64,000 nucleotides of DNA from JBJHBP01 sp050485645 (lineage in GTDB: Bacteria > Pseudomonadota > Gammaproteobacteria > Steroidobacterales > Rariloculaceae). The DNA lies in NCBI GenBank assembly GCA_050485645.1, contig JBJHBT010000008.1:62001-126000 (forward strand), read 5' to 3'. The notes below the pieces were generated by a model. The model saw only the letters and a program-made list of their open reading frames with translations, did no database searches and was not told the origin of the DNA. Positions 41,301 through 49,243 of the stretch are shown piece after piece. Positions within the stretch are counted from its first letter, which is position 1, and each line of letters opens with the position of its first letter. Position numbers and translations under genes: made by a program.

Positions 41301-43165
41301 TCGGGCGTCGTTGCATCCGCTGGCTGCAGGATGAAGTCCTGTATCAGGAGATGATCGGTCCCGGGCCCCAGCGCGAAGGACTGCTCACTGACCACCTTCA
41401 TGCCCATGTTCTCGAGTATCGGCAATGCCTGATACAGCGGGATGGCGCCATTGCGTCGATAAATGCTGAAGCGCCAGGTGACGTCGGCGGTGGCATCGGA
41501 CTCGATGTCGCGATGGCTCTGTGACTCCAGATGGGTCTTCAGTTCCTGCTGTTCCTGCAGCATCGCCGCTATCAGCACGATGTCGTCGGCCGCACGCTCC
41601 GCGCCGACCTCATGCCGGTAGATCGCCGGAAACAGTTCTGCATAGCGATGCAGCAACCGTAGTGCGACATCCTCGGGCAGCCGGCTGAGCAGCGCTTCGC
41701 GAACGCGCTCGTTCCAGCCGCGGACGGCCTCGCCGATCTGTTTCTGCAGTGCCGTCGTGTCGGGAGCCGTGTCGGCGCTGTCGGGCGCCTTGCGAATGGT
41801 CACCGCGAGGCGTGCCAGCGTGGACTCGGACAGCGTGACTTCCGTCTCCGCTTCGACGCCGGAGAAACCGTCCTGGAGAATCCGCTCGACATGCCTGCGT
41901 GTTGCAACGGTATACAGATCGCGCGGCATGTAAACGAGGCATGAGTAGAAGCGTCCGAAGGGATCTCGTCGCCAGAACAGACGCACCCGGTGGCGCTCCT
42001 GAAGTCCCAGAATGCCGAGGCTGATGCGTGTCAGGTCTTCGACGCTGATCTGGAACAGGTCGTCGCGAGGGAATGTATCCAGAATATGCTGCAGCCGCCT
42101 GCCGCGATGACTGCGGTGATCAATGGCGAATCGTGCGAACACCTCATCGACCTTGCGCCTGATCAGCGGCACGTTGCGCGGACGTCTGTGGTAGGCGTCC
42201 GATGTGAACAGCCCGAGGAAACGGCGTTCCGCCACCGGTTTGCCACTGCGCCCGAACACCTTGACGCCGATGTAGTCCAGCCGTGCCGGCCGGTGCACCG
42301 TTGAGCGCACCGCGATCTTGGTAACCACCAGCGGGTTGCCGGAACGCGCCTCATCGCGTGCCACACCGGTCAGCGTAAGGCTCTCCGGCACGCGCAGTGA
42401 GGGCCGCAGGATGCCCAGCCCGGTATCCGGGCGCGGCACCAGCCTGTCCGATCGCGCGCCGCGAACCAGCGACTGCTCGCGATATCCCAGCAGCGTGAAG
42501 TGATCGTCCGCCAGCCAGTCAAGAAACGCGCAGCTCTCTTCGAGCAGGGCATCGGGTTTCGTGCTCCGGGCACGCAGCTGGCTGCTGCTGTCGCGCAATC
42601 TGTCGAGCATCTCGGGCCAGTCTTCGACAGCGCTGCGTACGTCGTTCAGCGTGCCGTGCAGTGCACTCTCGATGTGTTGCAGCACAGCCGGTTCTGTTTC
42701 GCGCGCCACCTCCATGTGGATCAGGGATTCGCGCAGGTGATCGTCCGCCGCTGTTGCCCGCCAGTTCGTCAGGCGGCCGCGACCGTCCCGTGCGACGTGG
42801 ATGATGGGATGCAGTGTCAGGTGAATGGCATGCCCGAGTGCGTTCAGCCGCATCGTGATGGAATCGATGAGAAAGGGCATGTCGTCATTGACGACCTGCA
42901 CGACGGTGCGCGGTGAATGCCAGCCGTGCGTGCGCTCGTCGGGGTTGAAGGCACGCACCAGCGCAGTGCCGGGCCTGCGCGTACGTGCCCAGACCAGGTG
43001 GTCGAGCGCCGCGGCGGCGCGGATTCGCGGATCTCCGGCCAGGTCTTCCGCGGATACATGTGCGAAGTACTGCTCGAGAAAGCGGGCCCGGTTCAGTGGC
43101 AGTCTGGCCGGCAGCCGCAGGCCTCGCGCCGCACCGCAGATGTTGCTGATCAATTCGTCACGCAC
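38363..43165 (-). CDS. NAD-specific glutamate dehydrogenase, large (GDH180) type
   Basis: A 1600-residue enzyme that oxidatively deaminates glutamate to 2-oxoglutarate with NAD+. The large class carries long N- and C-terminal regulatory parts around the catalytic core. In the core one sees CGRVARGGIRWSDRREDFRTEVLGL, VPRGAKGGFV (substrate lysine), GDGDDSYLVVAADKGTATFSDHAN and a dinucleotide-binding IGIGDMSGDVFGNGMLL; these signatures are quoted in part only. The N-terminal part includes an ACT-like regulatory region. The gene is a single 4.8 kb frame beginning at ATG 43165. It is the longest in the window and has no overlap with its neighbours, so it may be a single-gene transcript or follow zapE. 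Confidence 0.95.
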   Translation of the reverse strand: MRDELISNICGAARGLRLPARLPLNRARFLEQYFAHVSAEDLAGDPRIRAAAALDHLVWARTRRPGTALVRAFNPDERTHGWHSPRTVVQVVNDDMPFLIDSITMRLNALGHAIHLTLHPIIHVARDGRGRLTNWRATAADDHLRESLIHMEVARETEPAVLQHIESALHGTLNDVRSAVEDWPEMLDRLRDSSSQLRARSTKPDALLEESCAFLDWLADDHFTLLGYREQSLVRGARSDRLVPRPDTGLGILRPSLRVPESLTLTGVARDEARSGNPLVVTKIAVRSTVHRPARLDYIGVKVFGRSGKPVAERRFLGLFTSDAYHRRPRNVPLIRRKVDEVFARFAIDHRSHRGRRLQHILDTFPRDDLFQISVEDLTRISLGILGLQERHRVRLFWRRDPFGRFYSCLVYMPRDLYTVATRRHVERILQDGFSGVEAETEVTLSESTLARLAVTIRKAPDSADTAPDTTALQKQIGEAVRGWNERVREALLSRLPEDVALRLLHRYAELFPAIYRHEVGAERAADDIVLIAAMLQEQQELKTHLESQSHRDIESDATADVTWRFSIYRRNGAIPLYQALPILENMGMKVVSEQSFALGPGTDHLLIQDFILQPADATTPDDSTTQRFNECFARVVAGDTDNDRFNSFVLNASLSWREAALIRAYSRYILQTGLPFSQDYMQEVLSRYPRFCRTLVDHFHAHFDPDTSASLRRRQLNASSNRLRAELDEVSTLDEDRILRAFQAVVDATLRTNFFQLADGQGKPYLSFKLDSSKVPELPRPWPMFEIFVCSRRMEGVHLRCGRVARGGIRWSDRREDFRTEVLGLMKAQQVKNVVIVPRGAKGGFVCKRLPEHDAEASRREVATCYENFIRGLLDVTDNIVDGRTVRPQRVLARDGDDSYLVVAADKGTATFSDHANRIAQEYGFWLGDAFASGGSTGYDHKKMAITARGAWEAAKRHCREVGIDAESDPINVIGIGDMSGDVFGNGMLLSRSIRLVAAFNHRHIFIDPTPDPEISFRERQRLAQLPRSGWDDYDVEKLSAGGGIHARSSKSIQLNAEVRGLLGVTAEAVTPPELIRAILRAPADLLWNGGIGTYVKATHESHADAGDPANDNVRVNGSELRCRIVAEGGNLGFTQPGRIEFALRGGRINTDFIDNSGGVDSSDREVNLKILLNPGLNDARLSLHNRNRLLAAMTDQIASAVLASNHAQTQALSMLESRARERLGEHARVIRLLEREGLLDRQVEQLPSDEQIEERRAEQRGLTRPELAVVFSYSKIQLTASLVDSDIPDDRFVVSELRSYFPARVVRRFPDLLERHPLRREIVAMRIASSMINRMGPFFVLRVAEETGASVADIARAYAIAREIFDVRRLWQGVESLDGRIETTTQYDAIFQISRMLRRSVHWLLERHRADLTITSVVRRFSPAVDEVLTAMPELASGRARRQLQRTTADLVQLGLPETLAQRIATLSVATRVLDIAEVARELRLPVRVVGELHFELARGLKLDWLRDQIEALKVDDRWSAIARSALRETLAREHRRLLTSILANRGRSLPRAALAQWLGSARERIVRVRRLLDEIGNAGPPGFSALSVALRELDRLH

Positions 43166-43193
43166 CGCCGTCTCCCCTGATGTCGGACACCGT

Positions 43194-44297
43194 TCATGGC
43201 CGGTGTTCGGTGGCCAGATACTCGCGGCTCTGCATTTCCTGCAGACGGCTGGCGGTGCGCTGGAACTCGTGAGTCAGGCGCGTGCCACCGTACAGGTCAT
43301 GTATCGGTACGGCCGCTGTGAGGATCAGTTTGACGCGCCTGTCGTAGAACTCATCCACCAGCGCAATGAATCGTCGTGCCTCGTTCTCCAGTGTCGCGTC
43401 GAAACGCGGTACGCCCCAGATCAGCACGGTTTGGTAGAGCCTGGAGAGCTCCACGTAGTCGGCCTGGCTGCGGGGGCCAGCGCAGATTTCGCCAAAATCG
43501 AACCAGATCACACCGTCCGCCGTCTTGCGGCACACAACACGGCGGCCCAGCACATCGATATGCCCGTTCCAGACTCCGGCATCGGGTGCGATCGCATCGA
43601 AATACTGCTCCATGCGCAGTTCGGCCTCGTCCGTCAGGGGGGTCTGGTAGACGTCGGTCTTCTCCAGTACCCGCAGCCGATAGTCCGTTGGCCCGTCCAG
43701 ATGGACGATGCGGGTGTGTCTTTCGATCAGTTCGATGGCCGGGACGAAGCGCGCACGCTGCAGGCCGTCGCGATACAGATCCTGTGGCGCGAGATTGGAT
43801 GTGGCGGTCAGTGTCACTCCACGCTCGAACAGGGCCGCGATCAGATTGCCGATGATCATGGCGTCGGTGATATCGGTGACAGCCAGTTCGTCGAAGCAGA
43901 TGATGCGGGTGTCCTGCGCCAGTCGCGCGGCCACGAGCGTCAGCGGATCGCGGTGGTCGCGGACCTGCTGCAACAGTTTGTGTGCGGTGCCCATGAAGCG
44001 ATGGAAGTGCAGCCGTCGTTTGTCGCGGAACGGCAGGCAGTCGAAAAACATGTCCATCAGCAGGGTCTTGCCGCGACCAACGCCACCCCACAGATAGACG
44101 CCGCATTCCGGTCCGCGCGCTTTTTTTGACCAGCGCGCCAGCGCACGCGACAGTGCGGGCCGGCGTGGTTGCGCCGCCACCAGATCGTCATAGAGGCGTT
44201 GCAGTTCCGTGACGGCGCGCGCCTGATTCGGGTCGGGGTGGAGCAGACCGTTGTCGAGACGTTCACGATAGGCGGCAAGCGGATTGGTCGATGACAT
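43194..44297 (-). CDS. zapE: Cell division protein ZapE (AFG1-type ATPase)
   Basis: A 367-residue P-loop ATPase. Walker A is GGVGRGKTLLMDMFFD near residue 70, preceded by VYLWGG; Walker B is IICFDELAVTDI. The family marker RLHFHRFM and the C-terminal DFGEICAGPRSQADYVELSR are present. ZapE acts with FtsZ at the septum in E. coli and supports growth under stress. ATG 44297 gives the conserved start (NPLAAYRERLDNGLLHPDP); the frame extends to 44351 without conservation. Confidence 0.94.
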   Translation of the reverse strand: MSSTNPLAAYRERLDNGLLHPDPNQARAVTELQRLYDDLVAAQPRRPALSRALARWSKKARGPECGVYLWGGVGRGKTLLMDMFFDCLPFRDKRRLHFHRFMGTAHKLLQQVRDHRDPLTLVAARLAQDTRIICFDELAVTDITDAMIIGNLIAALFERGVTLTATSNLAPQDLYRDGLQRARFVPAIELIERHTRIVHLDGPTDYRLRVLEKTDVYQTPLTDEAELRMEQYFDAIAPDAGVWNGHIDVLGRRVVCRKTADGVIWFDFGEICAGPRSQADYVELSRLYQTVLIWGVPRFDATLENEARRFIALVDEFYDRRVKLILTAAVPIHDLYGGTRLTHEFQRTASRLQEMQSREYLATEHRP

Positions 44298-44414
44298 TGC
44301 TGCTATTCTGCCTGATGTTGCATTCCGCGCCTGCATCGCGCCGACAGCCATCCGAAACGGAACCCGGCTGTCTGCGGCCGTGCGGCGGCGGGCGCCATCC
44401 GACCGCGGGCGCCA

Positions 44415-45389
44415 CTACGTACGAAACCGGTTCGCCTTGCCGTTGCCGTCCAGCGGGTCGCTGCCACTGTCATCGCGGTTGTCGTTGTCGTTGTCGTTGT
44501 CGTTGCCATTGCCGATGCCGTCGACGGCGGCCGGCTCATCCGGTGTCGGGAAATCCAGGTCGGGCTCGCCCAGGCGGGCGAGAATCGCATGCCGCGACGC
44601 CTGCATCAGATTGCGTGCGGTGTCGTGCTGATGCGGATCCAGCGCCGGGCACACATGTACCGAAAGCGATCCGGGTGCGGACAGAAACGCGCCCGCCGGC
44701 AGCTTCGCCCGGGATCCGCGAATCACCACCGGTATCACCGGCAGTCCGGCACGGAATGCGGCGCCGAACGCGCCGGGGTGGAAGCGGCGCAGCCCCGGTG
44801 GCGCGGCGAACGTGCCTTCCGGAAACAGGGCCAGGGCGTCGCCGTTGCGGGCCGCATGCACCAGCCGCCGTACGATGCGGTTGCGGTGGGAGCTGTCGCC
44901 GCGATTGACGAACTCCGACCCCAGCCGCCGTAGCAGGAACCCTGCCACCGGAAAGTTCGCCATGTCGTGCTTGATCAGGAAAGTGAACTGCGGTGGCAGT
45001 ACCGCAGTGAGAATGATGCCGTCCAGATAGCTGGCGTGGTTGGCGACGACGACGCACACCTGATCGGATGCCAGCTTCTCCCCGGTGAGCCGGATGGGGC
45101 ATCCGATCAGCAGGAAGAACAGCTGTGCACCCCGGCGTGCGATTTGTCGCCGGCGGTGCACATCGGGCGCCAGCGCCGCGAGGCAGATCACCGGCAGTAC
45201 ACAGGCCAGCAGTGCCAGCCAGGCATAGCTGCCATACACGGCTCTGAACAGGCGGTTGGTTGCGGCAGGTTGCACGGTTATGTCAAAACGATCACAGGTT
45301 GCGGCCGCGACACAGGTTGTGGCTGCGGGGGGGTCTGTGACTGAATTCTCTTTATGTAAATGGCCGGAACCTTTTGTGAAGCCGGTCAC
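44415..45389 (-). CDS. Lysophospholipid (1-acyl-glycerol-3-phosphate type) acyltransferase
   Basis: A 324-residue membrane-associated acyltransferase. Two hydrophobic stretches (about 52-75 and 90-100) precede the PlsC motifs: NHASYLDG (NHX4D) near residue 115, then FLIKHDMANFPVAGFLLRR, and LFPEGTFAAPPGL near residue 190. It probably adds an acyl chain to a lysophospholipid. Only GTG 45389 fits as a start. The C-terminus has a low-complexity Asn-Asp run encoded by a hexanucleotide repeat and is not part of the catalytic domain. Confidence 0.9.
   Translation of the reverse strand: MTGFTKGSGHLHKENSVTDPPAATTCVAAATCDRFDITVQPAATNRLFRAVYGSYAWLALLACVLPVICLAALAPDVHRRRQIARRGAQLFFLLIGCPIRLTGEKLASDQVCVVVANHASYLDGIILTAVLPPQFTFLIKHDMANFPVAGFLLRRLGSEFVNRGDSSHRNRIVRRLVHAARNGDALALFPEGTFAAPPGLRRFHPGAFGAAFRAGLPVIPVVIRGSRAKLPAGAFLSAPGSLSVHVCPALDPHQHDTARNLMQASRHAILARLGEPDLDFPTPDEPAAVDGIGNGNDNDNDNDNRDDSGSDPLDGNGKANRFRT
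44478..44501 (+). repeat. (GTTGTC)4 microsatellite in the acyltransferase 3' end
   Basis: Four perfect copies of GTTGTC, plus a degenerate fifth (GTTGCC, 44502-44507). On the coding minus strand it gives alternating Asp-Asn codons near the C-terminus of the acyltransferase. Slippage would change length by two residues per unit without a frameshift. Confidence 0.9.
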
Positions 45390-45434
45390 GCGCCCCGCGA
45401 TGCCGCTGTTTCATACTCGAATCGCACCCGTCAC

Positions 45435-45476
45435 GCACCGTCGGTCATGCACCGCGCACCGTCGGTGATGCACGGT
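45435..45476 (+). repeat. Two tandem 21-base repeats upstream of xerD
   Basis: Copies at 45435-45455 and 45456-45476 differ at 3 of 21 positions. They share GCACCGTCGGT-N-ATGCAC and lie in the 232-base gap between divergent acyltransferase and xerD genes. No protein-binding role can be claimed from the sequence. Confidence 0.8.
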
Positions 45477-45621
45477 GATGGTGGTGGAGGATAAGCGCAA
45501 AGCGCTGAATTATAGATGAATTCGTTCCATTCGGTGCGGCCGCCTCGCTGTCGACGGAATGGCCGGCGGCAGAACGGATGGCCGCACTGACGTAAACCGC
45601 GAACAAGATTGTCGATTGAGA

Positions 45622-46569
45622 ATGGTTCACAGTTTCTTGCACAAGGACACCGCAACTCGGCCCGTGACGTCTGTCTCCAGCGACCCGAAACTGTCGATAG
45701 ACCGTTTTCTGGACGCGATCTGGATGGAACGGGGACTGTCCGACAATACGCTGGGTGCGTATCGGGCGGATCTGCTTGCGCTGAGTCAGCGGCTGACCTC
45801 CCGTGGCGTGGATCTGGTCGACGCCAGTCGCGCCGATCTGCTTGACTACATTGCCTGGCGCGTGGACGGTGGCGCCAAACCTCGATCAACCGCGCGGCAG
45901 CTGTCCAGCTTCCGTCGCTTCTATCGCTACCTGCTGCGTGAGGGTGCCATCAGCGAGGATCCCACCGCACAGATTGCCATGCCCAAGATCGGCCGTGCGC
46001 TGCCCCAATCCCTGACCGAAGCTGAGGTGGAATCGCTGCTGTGTGCGCCGGTGGTGTCGGATCCGTTGGGCCATCGTGACAGGGCCATGCTGGAAGTGCT
46101 GTATGCCACCGGTGTGCGGGTATCGGAGCTGATCAACCTGAAGCTGACCCAGTTGAACCTGAATCAGGGCGTGCTGCGCATCATCGGTAAGGGTGATCGT
46201 GAACGGCTGATTCCACTGGGCGACGAGGCGCAGGGCTGGCTGTCGGAATTCATCGACGGTCCGCGGACAGAGATACTGCTCGAACGCCAGAGCGACTACC
46301 TGTTCCCGACCCGTCGCGGTGATCGCATGACGCGCCAGGCCTTCTGGCACATCATCAAGCGCTACGGCAGGAAATCCGGTATCCACAAGAAGCTGTCCCC
46401 GCATACCGTCCGGCACGCCTTCGCCACGCACCTGCTGAACAATGGCGCCGACCTGCGCGTCGTGCAGCTGCTGCTGGGGCACAGTGACGTGTCCACCACG
46501 CAGATCTATACCCACGTGGCCCGCGAGCGCATGAAGGATCTGCACAGCCGGCATCATCCGCGCGGCTGA
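45622..46569 (+). CDS. xerD: Site-specific tyrosine recombinase XerD
   Basis: A 315-residue tyrosine recombinase that resolves chromosome dimers at dif together with XerC and FtsK. The N-terminal SAM-like core-binding domain is SIDRFLDAIWMERGLSDNTL. Catalytic residues: Arg in YATGVRVSELINLKL, Lys in GKGDRERLIPL, His/Arg in HTVRHAFATHLLNNGADLR, His in LLGHSDVSTTQIY, and the nucleophile Tyr in that last motif. It is about 15 residues longer than E. coli XerD at the N-terminus. ATG 45622 is chosen; GTG 45664 would give a more usual length. xerD is next to a DsbC-type gene, as in E. coli. Confidence 0.95.
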   Translation: MVHSFLHKDTATRPVTSVSSDPKLSIDRFLDAIWMERGLSDNTLGAYRADLLALSQRLTSRGVDLVDASRADLLDYIAWRVDGGAKPRSTARQLSSFRRFYRYLLREGAISEDPTAQIAMPKIGRALPQSLTEAEVESLLCAPVVSDPLGHRDRAMLEVLYATGVRVSELINLKLTQLNLNQGVLRIIGKGDRERLIPLGDEAQGWLSEFIDGPRTEILLERQSDYLFPTRRGDRMTRQAFWHIIKRYGRKSGIHKKLSPHTVRHAFATHLLNNGADLRVVQLLLGHSDVSTTQIYTHVARERMKDLHSRHHPRG

Positions 46570-46654
46570 ATCACCACATCTGCTAGAATCACTACCGCTT
46601 CTTCAGGCCTACAAGCGGGTAGCGTGCCCACGGCGCGTCCCGGGGAGACGCTCA

Positions 46655-47410
46655 GTGTCGTACACGGATTTGCGTTGCGTATTGGCGTGGTCGGCCACGG
46701 TGCTGCTGCTGACCGTATCGGCGGCGGTGTCCGCCGAAGAATCCGCCGCCCCGGTCCCTGTTGATGAACTGGCGGCGCTGCTTCCCGGCGTGGAACCGGA
46801 GGACATCAGCGATGCGCCGGTGGCCGGTTTCTATCAGATCGTGCTCGGTGCGGAGGTCGCCTACGTCAGCAAGGACGGCCGCTACGTGTTTCAGGGCGAG
46901 ATCTTCGATCTTCAGCTGGGCGAGAATCTCACCGACAGGACGCGCTCGCAATCCCGTCTCGGTCTGCTCGACGACGTTGATCCGGAAACGATGATCGTGT
47001 TCTCGCCAGCCAACGGTGATGTGCGGCATTCAATCTATGTGTTCACCGATGTGGACTGTGGCTACTGTCGTCAGTTTCACCGCGACATCGACAAAGTCAC
47101 CGCGCTGGGCATCGAGGTGCGGTACCTGGCGTACCCGCGCGGTGGCGCCGGCACCGACAGCTGGTCCAAGGCCGACACCGTCTGGTGCGCGGACGACCGT
47201 CATCAGGCACTTACCCAGGCCAAGCTCGGCGTGCGCCTGGCCGCCGCTTCCTGCGATGCCACGCCGGTGGACGATCACTTCAACCTGGGCATACGCGTGG
47301 GTCTGCGTGGCACACCGGCGATCTACACGTCATCCGGAGAGCTGATTGGCGGCTATCTGTCGCCCGCGGCGCTGGCCGAGCGGTTTGGCGGGAATGCGAC
47401 AACCGAGTAA
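46655..47410 (+). CDS. DsbC-family periplasmic disulfide isomerase
   Basis: A 251-residue exported thioredoxin-fold protein. A signal peptide (about residues 1-27, …VSAAVSAEE) is followed by the DsbC dimerisation domain (SDAPVAGFYQIVLGAEVAYV), then the thioredoxin fold with the redox motif DCGYCRQFHRD near residue 130 and the cis-Pro loop GTPAIYTSSG near residue 228. It should shuffle wrong disulfides or act as a reductant partner of DsbD in the periplasm. GTG 46655 has GGGGA about 10 bases upstream. Next to xerD, as in E. coli xerD-dsbC. Confidence 0.92.
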   Translation: MSYTDLRCVLAWSATVLLLTVSAAVSAEESAAPVPVDELAALLPGVEPEDISDAPVAGFYQIVLGAEVAYVSKDGRYVFQGEIFDLQLGENLTDRTRSQSRLGLLDDVDPETMIVFSPANGDVRHSIYVFTDVDCGYCRQFHRDIDKVTALGIEVRYLAYPRGGAGTDSWSKADTVWCADDRHQALTQAKLGVRLAAASCDATPVDDHFNLGIRVGLRGTPAIYTSSGELIGGYLSPAALAERFGGNATTE

Positions 47411-47525
47411 CCGCTGACCGTCGCTGCCGACCGCGCCTGCGACAACCGCCGGGGCATGCCTTCAGCTGCCTGCGCGGCCTCAGTCAGTTCGCCGGGGAAG
47501 GTGTCTCACGTCATTGACACAGCGG

Positions 47526-47696
47526 TTACTCCGTGACGTAAATCACCGTCAGATCCGGTATGTCGTGCACGAGATTCTCGATCAGTACGACGTCGCGTCA
47601 ATAGGCCGCCACGGCCAGCAGCACAGTCAGCGGCAGCCACCTGGCCAAGCTGCGCACGCGTAACCGCATTGCGCTGATATCGAACGTTCTGAACAT
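47526..47696 (-). pseudogene. Small membrane-type protein frame interrupted by an in-frame TGA
   Basis: ATG 47696, preceded by GGGAGG at optimal distance, opens a 32-codon frame: an N-terminal charged part and a hydrophobic segment LPLTVLLAVAAY, then TGA at 47600-47598. The same frame continues without a break for 23 more codons (VVLIENLVHDIPDLTVIYVTE) to TAA at 47528-47526. A single TGG-to-TGA change would explain it: a 56-residue membrane-anchored protein broken by a nonsense mutation. Alternatives are a genuine 32-residue peptide, or selenocysteine. No SECIS-like structure was verified. Confidence 0.45.
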
Positions 47697-47772
47697 GAGG
47701 CCTCCCTATCTGGAATCCGGCCTGTGCCTGACTGCGACAGTGGACTGGGGGCAGCACGGGCCGGCGCACTCA

Positions 47773-47859
47773 TGGTGCCGGGAGCGAGAATCGAACTCGC
47801 ACTCTGTTGCCAGAACCGGATTTTGAGTCCGGCGCGTCTACCAGTTCCGCCATCCCGGC
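47773..47859 (-). tRNA. tRNA-Leu (anticodon CAA)
   Basis: Read on the minus strand, the 87 bases fold as a leucine tRNA. The acceptor stem GCCGGGA pairs with TCCCGGC. The anticodon stem CCGGA/TCCGG encloses the loop CTCAAAA (anticodon CAA), a long variable arm (TTCTGGCAACAGAG region) is typical of class II tRNAs, and the T arm is GCGAGTTCGATTCTCGC. The CCA end is encoded. A TATACT -10-like hexamer lies about 75 bases upstream (47937-47932) on the same strand. Confidence 0.97.
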
Positions 47860-48001
47860 CTGCGTCGTGAGGTCAGCTGCGTCGCAGCGCCTGCGTGGAG
47901 GGCGATACGTTCCGGCCACGCGGCGCGGCACAGTATAGGCGAAGCGCCGCCGGGCAGCACCCGCCGCGACCTTTTCCGCGGCACCGGCATCTAAGGAGGC
48001 G

Positions 48002-48589
48002 ATGAGTCTGCCGATGCCCGAAATCGATGCCGAGGTGCTGGCGCTGGCGCGCGGCGGAGACCGCGCCGCCTGCGAAGCCGTCTACCGGCTGTTCGCACCG
48101 ATGGCCTATCGGGTTGCGCGGCGGCTGCTGACGTCCGCGGCCGCCGCCGAGGATGCGCTTCAGGAAGGCTTTGTCGATGTGTTCGGCAAGCTGGCGTCCT
48201 ATCGGGGCGAGGCGGGTTTCGGTTTCTGGGTGCGGCGCATTGTCGTCAACCGCTGCCTGATGCAGTTGCGCAGTGCGTGGGAATCACGGCGCGCACCCGA
48301 GGAACCGGTGGAGTCGCTGTTGCCCGCGCCGGTGTCGGCGCTGTCGGCCGATCACGCCATCGATCTGGAGCGTGCGCTGTCGGTGTTGCCGGCCACCGCG
48401 CGTGTCGTGGTTTGGTTGCATGACGTTGAGGGCTATACGCACCGGGAGATCGGCGAGCTGCTTGGCCACACCGCGAGTTTCTCCAAGTCCCAGCTGGCGC
48501 GCGCGCATGAAAAGCTGCGTGCGCTGTTGTCCACGAGTACCGATGAGAGTGAGTCGAAGTCATGTCCTGGCGTACTGAAGACCTGTTGA
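48002..48589 (+). CDS. ECF-type RNA polymerase sigma factor
   Basis: A 195-residue sigma factor. Region 2 runs through YRLFAPMAYRVARRLLTSAA, AEDALQEGFVDVFGKLASY and FGFWVRRIVVNRCLMQLR; region 4 is ALSVLPATARVVVWLHDVEG with YTHREIGELLGHT-type helix-turn-helix. It would direct RNA polymerase to an envelope- or stress-type regulon. ATG 48002 follows AAGGAGG closely (spacing short, 2 bases); ATG 48014 is a fallback. The next gene, a probable anti-sigma factor, overlaps it by 28 bases. Confidence 0.92.
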   Translation: MSLPMPEIDAEVLALARGGDRAACEAVYRLFAPMAYRVARRLLTSAAAAEDALQEGFVDVFGKLASYRGEAGFGFWVRRIVVNRCLMQLRSAWESRRAPEEPVESLLPAPVSALSADHAIDLERALSVLPATARVVVWLHDVEGYTHREIGELLGHTASFSKSQLARAHEKLRALLSTSTDESESKSCPGVLKTC

Positions 48590-49218
48590 GTCTGCGCGAC
48601 GATGAGCCCATGGATGCGGAACTGCGCACGCGTCTGTTGGAGGATCGGGCTGCGTCCGGCGAGCTGGCGAGCCTCAGGAGCATACGCGAAGCACTGCGTG
48701 TGTTGCCGGATCCGGAGCCGCCGCCGCACGTCTGGGCGCGGATCCGCGCCGAGCTCGATGCGATACCGCCCACCCGGCACCCGTGGGCGGCATGGCGGCA
48801 CTGGTGCGGCGGCGGCGCAATCGCCGCGTCCGTGGCGCTGGCGGCCCTGTGGCTGCTCGGCGGGCAGCCTGGTGCGCCGGACGACCCGGGGTTGCCGTCC
48901 GCCACCACCGTGTCGACGCAGACCCGCAACGACCGACCCCTGGTACCGGTGAACTATGCGTCGCTGGTGGCCGAGTCCGAGCGACTGGAGCGAATGCTGG
49001 GCCAGCTGCCGGCGCAGCGCAGTCTGATGAATGCATCGACTGCGCAGGCGATTGCCGGACTGGAAGATCGCATCGCCTGGCTGGATCAGCAGATTACGCT
49101 GGCCGCCGCGCGGGGCGTTGCGCCGGAGCAGCGCATGATGCTGTGGGACCAGCGCGTGGAAATGATGAATGCGTTGCTGCATGTGCGCTATGCGCAGGCG
49201 CAGGACGCCGGTTTCTGA
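48562..49218 (+). CDS. Probable anti-sigma factor (single-pass membrane protein)
   Basis: A 218-residue protein with a cytoplasmic N-terminus (RTRLLEDRAASGELASLRSI), one membrane segment at about 88-104 (GAIAASVALAALWLLGG) and an exported C-terminal part rich in Ala, Gln and Arg. No ZAS (HX3CX2C) motif is present. Gene order after an ECF sigma gene, with overlapping frames, is the usual layout of membrane anti-sigma factors, although the family is not recognised from sequence. The downstream PDZ protein could be the sensor or protease partner. Confidence 0.68.
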   Translation: MSWRTEDLLSLRDDEPMDAELRTRLLEDRAASGELASLRSIREALRVLPDPEPPPHVWARIRAELDAIPPTRHPWAAWRHWCGGGAIAASVALAALWLLGGQPGAPDDPGLPSATTVSTQTRNDRPLVPVNYASLVAESERLERMLGQLPAQRSLMNASTAQAIAGLEDRIAWLDQQITLAAARGVAPEQRMMLWDQRVEMMNALLHVRYAQAQDAGF

Positions 49219-49243
49219 TCATCCGTGAACGATGGAGAAGACT

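Noticed and set aside
47506..47769. An 87-codon frame on the minus strand near the tRNA-Leu gene.
   Set aside because: It has no ribosome site or recognisable motif and overlaps the better supported small frame with the in-frame TGA.
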